A DNA stretch of 17,174 nt, taken from positions 1-17,174 of the forward strand of contig CABQMF010000042.1 of assembly GCA_902465265.1 (NCBI GenBank), written 5' to 3'. Source of the DNA: an uncultured Collinsella sp. GTDB taxonomy: Bacteria > Actinomycetota > Coriobacteriia > Coriobacteriales > Coriobacteriaceae. Below the pieces are notes generated by a model, which had not been told where the DNA came from, ran no database searches, and was given only the letters and a program-made list of their open reading frames with translations. The translations under genes were made by a program, and so were the position numbers. Every line of letters begins with the position of its first letter. Position 1 is the stretch's first letter. Below, one piece after another: positions 14,254 to 17,174 of the stretch.

Positions 14254-14707
14254 CGGCGCGCTCGCGCGCGTGGAGCTTCACCTCGTCGATCTTGCCGAGG
14301 CCCGCGCGGCTGAGCTCGCCGGCCTGCGCGAGGTAGTTCTTCCAGATGTCCGCGACGGGGACGTCGTCGAGCGAGGCGTAGGAGGCCTTGAGGACGTCGG
14401 CCGACATGAGGCCGGCCATGATGGCGGCGGTCATGGGGCGCGAGAGGACCGCGGCGATGCGGTCCTCGGCGGCGTCGAGCCTGCGCTCGATGTCGAGCGC
14501 GGCGACGTCCATCCGCGCGTCGACGACGCCGCGGATGAAGCCCGCGACCTCGTTGCCGTAGAGGTCGAGCCCCTCCGCGGCGAGCGCCGAGCGCAGGAGC
14601 GAGCGGATCTCGTCGCTGACGTTGGACTCGTCGAGTTCGGCCCGCGTCTTGAGGGCGGTGTAGAGCTTTGAGTCGAGCTTCACGCTGACGGTTTTAGTTT
14701 TTGTCAT
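14246..14707 (-). CDS. Ribbon-helix-helix relaxosome accessory protein (MobC/CopG-like)
   Basis: 153 residues. The N-terminal 45 residues (TKTVSVKLDSKLYTALKTRA, then NVSDEIRSLLRSAL) form a ribbon-helix-helix domain: one DNA-contacting strand and two helices, used as a dimer. The rest is helical (about 50-120, rich in Ala, Asp and Arg) and may contact the relaxase or multimerise. Such proteins bind the transfer origin next to the relaxase and often repress their own operon. The start is firm, with AAGGAG five bases before the ATG at 14707. It is first in the three-gene mobilisation operon. A strong hairpin (14722-14747) ends three bases before its ribosome binding site, so its expression may depend on read-through or on a folding switch. 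Confidence 0.85.
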   Translation of the reverse strand: MTKTKTVSVKLDSKLYTALKTRAELDESNVSDEIRSLLRSALAAEGLDLYGNEVAGFIRGVVDARMDVAALDIERRLDAAEDRIAAVLSRPMTAAIMAGLMSADVLKASYASLDDVPVADIWKNYLAQAGELSRAGLGKIDEVKLHARERADG

Positions 14708-14721
14708 CTAGACTCCTTAAC

Positions 14722-14747
14722 AAACGGGGGCCAAATGGCCCCCGTTT
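14722..14747 (-). terminator. Strong hairpin between the 147-aa gene and the mobilisation operon
   Basis: AAACGGGGGCC and GGCCCCCGTTT form a perfect 11-bp stem. On the minus strand it follows the stop of the 147-residue gene directly and is trailed by GTTTGTT, then the AAGGAG of the RHH gene. In the plus direction the tail is TTTTT, so it works as a terminator both ways. Because no promoter fits in the remaining 15 bases, it may act as an attenuator for the mobilisation genes. Confidence 0.85.
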
Positions 14748-15191
14748 TTAGCAAGATACTGTGAAGGTGATCGGATAGTTCTCTGGTGCCTTATCAGCTG
14801 GTAATGGCATATAAGCGATAAGTTTGTTAGAGAGTTCAAGACTGTCGAGGTCAATTGATTCCTCGATTTTCTCAATGGGACTGAGGCTGAAACCGCCGGA
14901 ATAAGCACCCGCTCCCAAAATGATGCGTGCGAGGTCGGCCTTGGGGATGTCCTTCCAACGCCTAATGATTTCAACTACGATCGACGCACGTTTTTCGTTC
15001 AGTTTCTCAGCAACGGTCTGAGTAACGATAAGTGCGCTCGGTGCATGCTTCACCGGATATTTGAACTTCAGAAGTGCCGGGCCCGAGTAGGCGGGAACGC
15101 CGGTATCAAGAACGATTTCGGAGTCATGCGGGACGGAGTACAGCAGCTCGCCGCGTTCAATGACGCCGTTGGCTTTATCGAATTCAAACAT
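14748..15191 (-). CDS. Hypothetical protein, 147 residues
   Basis: I do not recognise this protein. It starts MFEFDKANGVIERGELLYSV at the ATG at 15191, with CTGGAG upstream. The middle contains VAEKLNEKRASIVVEIIRRW and the chain ends FTVSC. The composition is balanced, without membrane segments or signal peptide, and suggests a mixed alpha/beta cytoplasmic protein. Codon use is less GC-rich than in the mobilisation genes and resembles that of the integrase end. It lies 46 bases after the excisionase-like gene, so both are probably on one transcript, and it is closed by the hairpin at 14722-14747. Its position between recombination and mobilisation modules suggests an element-borne accessory or regulatory role, but nothing in the sequence shows which. 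Confidence 0.75.
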   Translation of the reverse strand: MFEFDKANGVIERGELLYSVPHDSEIVLDTGVPAYSGPALLKFKYPVKHAPSALIVTQTVAEKLNEKRASIVVEIIRRWKDIPKADLARIILGAGAYSGGFSLSPIEKIEESIDLDSLELSNKLIAYMPLPADKAPENYPITFTVSC

Positions 15192-15237
15192 ATAATTCTC
15201 CAGGGCTTTGTATTGGTTGGTTTCCCGTAACCTTTGG

Positions 15238-15447
15238 TTAATTTGATGCGCCGATATACTTGAGAACGCTATCGCGGTTGATTCGCCATAACTTGCCGCA
15301 CTTCACGGCTTTGAACGTCCCGTTCTGGCAGAGGCGGTAGACAGAGCGGTCGCTGATGCCGAGCAGGTACGCGACCGGCAGCGGATCGACGATATCCGGC
15401 ATACTGCGGAAGTCGTCGACTCCGATACGCTTTTCTTTGAATTTCAT
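15238..15447 (-). CDS. xis: Excisionase-like HTH protein
   Basis: 69 residues, very basic. The segment DPLPVAYLLGISDRSVYRLCQ, then NGTFKAVKCGKLWRINRDSV, ending LKYIG, is the HTH_17/excisionase fold: a recognition helix, a wing with the typical K-C-G-K-L-W-R-I turn and a closing helix. Excisionases of integrative elements bend DNA at the attachment arms and bias the integrase towards excision; some also regulate their operon. The start has AAAGGAG seven bases upstream. The gene lies downstream of, and on the same strand as, the integrase, separated by a terminator, so it must have its own promoter in 15448-15574. A TTGACG box at 15515-15520 (minus strand) is a candidate -35, but I see no good -10. 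The excisionase role is inferred from domain and context. Confidence 0.8.
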   Translation of the reverse strand: MKFKEKRIGVDDFRSMPDIVDPLPVAYLLGISDRSVYRLCQNGTFKAVKCGKLWRINRDSVLKYIGASN

Positions 15448-15574
15448 TTCGGTCTCCTTTCTGGAATTTGCCGATTTCTCTTATTTCGCAGTCTGACACG
15501 CCGCCGCCGGCATTCGTCAAAGTACGGGCAGGGCGGACGCTATGGACAAAAAAGACGTTGAAGGGTCGAGGCAA

Positions 15575-15603
15575 CAAGAAAAGGCCCGGTTAAAGCCGGG
15601 CCT
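15575..15603 (-). terminator. Rho-independent terminator after the integrase gene
   Basis: AGGCCCGG (minus strand, 15596-15603) and CCGGGCCT (15582-15589) pair perfectly over 8 bp around a short AT-rich loop, followed on the minus strand by TTTCTTGTT. It lies some 40 bases after the integrase stop and separates integrase from excisionase transcription. Confidence 0.85.
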
Positions 15604-15642
15604 CCGAGCCACTGTTGACTTCTTTGCTTGCGACGAAGCAAA

Positions 15643-16848
15643 TCACTCTTTATATAAGCGTCCAAGAGTTCTCATAGCCGATGCGGTGGCTGCTGGGTCG
15701 GCACTGGCGTATCTGTCGAGTGTCATCGACGCCTTCGAGTGCCCCATGAGGCTTGCGAGAGTCCTCGGGTCGATTCCGTTGGAAACGGCGTACGTTGCAA
15801 AACTGTGCCTGAGGTCGTGGAAGGTGACGGTGTTCTTGTTCAAGACACCATGGAGCTTCAAGGCCTTTGCCAGGGCCCGCCAAGCGTCGTTGATCCTGGG
15901 CGGTTTCAAGAAGGAACCGTCCGGAAAGCCGAGGACAAACAGTTCGTCGCTGAACTCAACGCCCAGATTCGCGCATTCGAACTTCGTGTCGGCCTCGCGC
16001 TTCGCAAGGTCTTTCATAAGGTCTTTCGGGCAGTTGGGGATAGCGCGCCGGCTGCTAATGCTCTTGGGGCCCTTGATATAGAACTCGTTATCTGTGTGCC
16101 CAATCGCGGCCTCGACTCGGATCGTTGCGGATTTAAAGTCCACGTTTTTCCATTTCAGGGCGCAGAGCTCGCCGCGCCGCAATCCCGTGTAGAGCGCCAT
16201 CTTGGCTGCAAGCATCGCTGGGATATCTATGGAGGCGTTCAGAGTGTTCAAGACCCTGGTTCGCTCTTTGGTTGTAAGCGAATTCGGTAGACCGTAGTTC
16301 GCGTCTTCATTTTTGGGGACTTTTGCCCAAGAGGCCACGTTTTCGTCAATCCATTTCTTTCGCATTCCATATTTGAGCGAGCCTCGTAACAACCGTAGGG
16401 AATTGCAGGCGGTGGACCGTGCGTGGGTTGAGGCGATCGCCGTTATCCATTCCTGAACATCCTCTTCCGTAAGGTCTTCCAAGGGGACATCACCGAGATA
16501 CGGTTCGATATTCCGGCGGAGCATGCCGTGGTATCCGGTCGCCGTGGAGCGCGCGACGTCCGCGCACTCGATATCGATATAGCATGTCACGAGCTTTGAA
16601 ACGGTGATACCAAGCCCCTTGGGTTTAGCTGCTTCTGCGGTGGCCTTCTCATTGAGAGATGCGCGGATGGATTCGGCCTCGAGCATGGCGGCATCGCGAT
16701 GCTTATGGCTTCTGCCTTTATCGCGCCCTCGATGTTCCAAGAGCTGAGTCTTCTTATGCCAGATGCCGTTCTCCAAATAGGGGAACTGTGCGCGCCAGCG
16801 ATCGTCCTTAAACTTATAAATAGACGAGGTGGTGTATTTCTCTTCCAT
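15643..16848 (-). CDS. int: Tyrosine-type site-specific integrase
   Basis: 401 residues, the usual length for integrative-element integrases. The N-terminal ~60 residues form an arm-binding domain (SSIYKFKDDRWRAQFPYLEN); about 80-175 is the SAM-like core-binding domain (YIDIECADVARSTATGYHGM, LEDLTEEDVQEWITAI); about 185-401 is the catalytic domain. Visible catalytic residues are R224 (TGLRRGE), K262, H344 and R347 (HDLRHSF), H370 (GHSKA) and the nucleophile Y380 (TLDRYAS). It joins the element to a chromosomal site, here very probably a tRNA-Thr gene whose 3' half lies 155 bases upstream. The start has GGAGGG before the ATG at 16848. Three GTGTGCAAT repeats lie 10-41 bases upstream of the start, so integrase bound to its arm sites could also block its own transcription. 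All catalytic residues are intact. Confidence 0.95.
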   Translation of the reverse strand: MEEKYTTSSIYKFKDDRWRAQFPYLENGIWHKKTQLLEHRGRDKGRSHKHRDAAMLEAESIRASLNEKATAEAAKPKGLGITVSKLVTCYIDIECADVARSTATGYHGMLRRNIEPYLGDVPLEDLTEEDVQEWITAIASTHARSTACNSLRLLRGSLKYGMRKKWIDENVASWAKVPKNEDANYGLPNSLTTKERTRVLNTLNASIDIPAMLAAKMALYTGLRRGELCALKWKNVDFKSATIRVEAAIGHTDNEFYIKGPKSISSRRAIPNCPKDLMKDLAKREADTKFECANLGVEFSDELFVLGFPDGSFLKPPRINDAWRALAKALKLHGVLNKNTVTFHDLRHSFATYAVSNGIDPRTLASLMGHSKASMTLDRYASADPAATASAMRTLGRLYKE

Positions 16849-16857
16849 TGTCCCTCC

Positions 16858-16889
16858 GTGTGCAATCGCGTGTGCAATGAGTGTGCAAT
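16858..16889. repeat. Three GTGTGCAAT direct repeats (candidate integrase arm sites)
   Basis: GTGTGCAAT occurs at 16858-16866, 16870-16878 and 16881-16889, at offsets of 12 and 11 bases, about one helical turn each. They lie between the integrase start and the tRNA fragment, where arm-type binding sites are expected. The first copy overlaps the leader directly before the integrase ribosome binding site. Confidence 0.8.
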
Positions 16890-16901
16890 TTGACTGTTTC
16901 G

Positions 16902-16920
16902 GAGACGTCTCAAGTGAGAC
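16902..16920. promoter_or_regulatory. Overlapping GAGAC/GTCTC palindromes (candidate operator)
   Basis: GAGACGTCTC (16902-16911) is a perfect palindrome, and GTCTCA-AG-TGAGAC (16907-16920) overlaps it, giving three half-sites in 19 bases. They are followed by a possible minus-strand -10 box (TATAGT, near 16919-16924). The position upstream of the integrase suggests control of its promoter, possibly by a repressor or by the excisionase. No matching -35 is clear. Confidence 0.4.
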
Positions 16921-17002
16921 TATAAGCGGAAAACGAAAGAAAAAGGCGAGGTTACGGTCGCTATAGTCGCAGATGGACGCTATTAACCAGAATGGAAAGC
17001 GA

Positions 17003-17045
17003 TGTAATCAGTGGGTTGCAGGTTCGATTCCTGTCACTGGCTCCA
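17003..17045 (+). other. 3' half of a tRNA gene, probably tRNA-Thr(TGT): attachment-site core
   Basis: The segment begins with TGTAATCAGT, reads through a T-arm (GCAGG-TTCGATT-CCTGT) and ends CACTGGC-T-CCA. TGT fits as the anticodon, with AA and the 3' strand of the anticodon stem after it, and the acceptor strand would pair with GCCAGTG. The preceding bases do not form a D-arm or that 5' acceptor strand, so only the 3' half is present. Such fragments are the footprint of integrases that insert into tRNA genes and restore them with their own copy. The intact gene should lie at the other end of the element, outside the window. Confidence 0.8.
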
Positions 17046-17059
17046 TGAGTTTTCGCAGG

Positions 17060-17085
17060 TCGGGGGCCGTATGGCTCCCGATTTT
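17060..17085 (+). terminator. Terminator following the tRNA fragment
   Basis: TCGGGGGCC and GGCTCCCGA pair over 9 bp with one G-U, around a GTAT loop, followed by TTTT. It lies 15 bases after the CCA end, as expected for a tRNA transcription unit. Confidence 0.8.
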
Positions 17086-17092
17086 GCATTTT

Positions 17093-17123
17093 CATGCAAC
17101 AGCTCATGCAACAAACATGCAAC
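17093..17123. repeat. Three CATGCAAC direct repeats on the far side of the tRNA fragment
   Basis: CATGCAAC occurs at 17093-17100, 17105-17112 and 17116-17123, at offsets of 12 and 11 bases. The spacing is identical to that of the GTGTGCAAT repeats on the integrase side, the orientation is the same and both share TGCAA. This looks like the second arm of an integrase attachment site. The remaining bases to 17174 are AT-rich and show no gene. Confidence 0.75.
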
Positions 17124-17174
17124 AATTAAATCGGAATTGCATTTATGTGTGTTTTGTGACCGATGTCCAATGTC

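Noticed and set aside
14246..15191. Toxin-antitoxin pair formed by the RHH protein and the 147-aa protein
   Set aside because: RHH proteins can be antitoxins, but this one is first in an overlapping relaxase operon and a terminator separates it from the 147-aa gene.
16930..17045. A complete tRNA gene ending at 17045
   Set aside because: No 5' acceptor strand or D-arm matching the 3' half can be found upstream; only the half from the anticodon on is present.
16858..17123. CRISPR array
   Set aside because: The repeats are 8-9 bases with 2-4 base gaps, far too short; they fit integrase arm sites instead.

Overview
The window looks like part of an integrated, mobilisable genomic element in a high-GC Gram-positive host. 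The dense GC-rich codon usage, the Shine-Dalgarno-led tightly packed genes and the family mix fit the actinobacterial class Coriobacteriia (Collinsella/Eggerthella-like). That assignment is inference from style, not a database match.

Layout. (1) 1-1855: an unrecognised minus-strand gene runs off the left edge. Divergent from it is a plus-strand pair, a small HTH protein followed by what appears to be a DnaC/IstB-fold AAA+ protein that has lost its ATPase motifs; the pair ends in a strong terminator. (2) 1972-8947: a defence-type cargo block. It holds a 1687-residue single-chain restriction-modification enzyme of the Type ISP kind (Mrr-like nuclease, SF2 translocase, adenine methyltransferase, target-recognition region), a C-terminal remnant of an Mrr endonuclease gene, a membrane-anchored HNH nuclease on the opposite strand, and two overlapping small genes that share a WPDGR motif. 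(3) 8948-10940: small accessory genes (a 76-aa protein, a DUF2958 protein, a DUF4313-like protein) set among strongly structured non-coding DNA. (4) 10943-14707, minus strand: a mobilisation operon of ribbon-helix-helix protein, MobP-type relaxase and VirD4/TraG-type coupling protein, with overlapping start and stop codons. No type IV secretion channel genes are present, so transfer would need genes outside the window or a helper element. (5) 14748-16848, minus strand: a 147-aa unknown protein, an excisionase-like HTH protein and a tyrosine integrase. (6) 16849-17174: the attachment region. It contains the 3' half of a tRNA gene, probably tRNA-Thr(TGT), followed by a terminator.

How the parts fit: integrase plus excisionase would move the element in and out of a tRNA-Thr gene, the relaxase module would mobilise it, and the restriction enzyme block is its likely payload.

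The least expected signals are: triplets of TGCAA-containing repeats with the same 12/11-bp spacing on both sides of the tRNA fragment, which looks like an attP or a tandem-element junction rather than a simple attachment end; an in-frame triplication with perfect inverted repeats inside the specificity region of the restriction enzyme; a motif-less AAA+ protein; and several long hairpins in the non-coding stretches.
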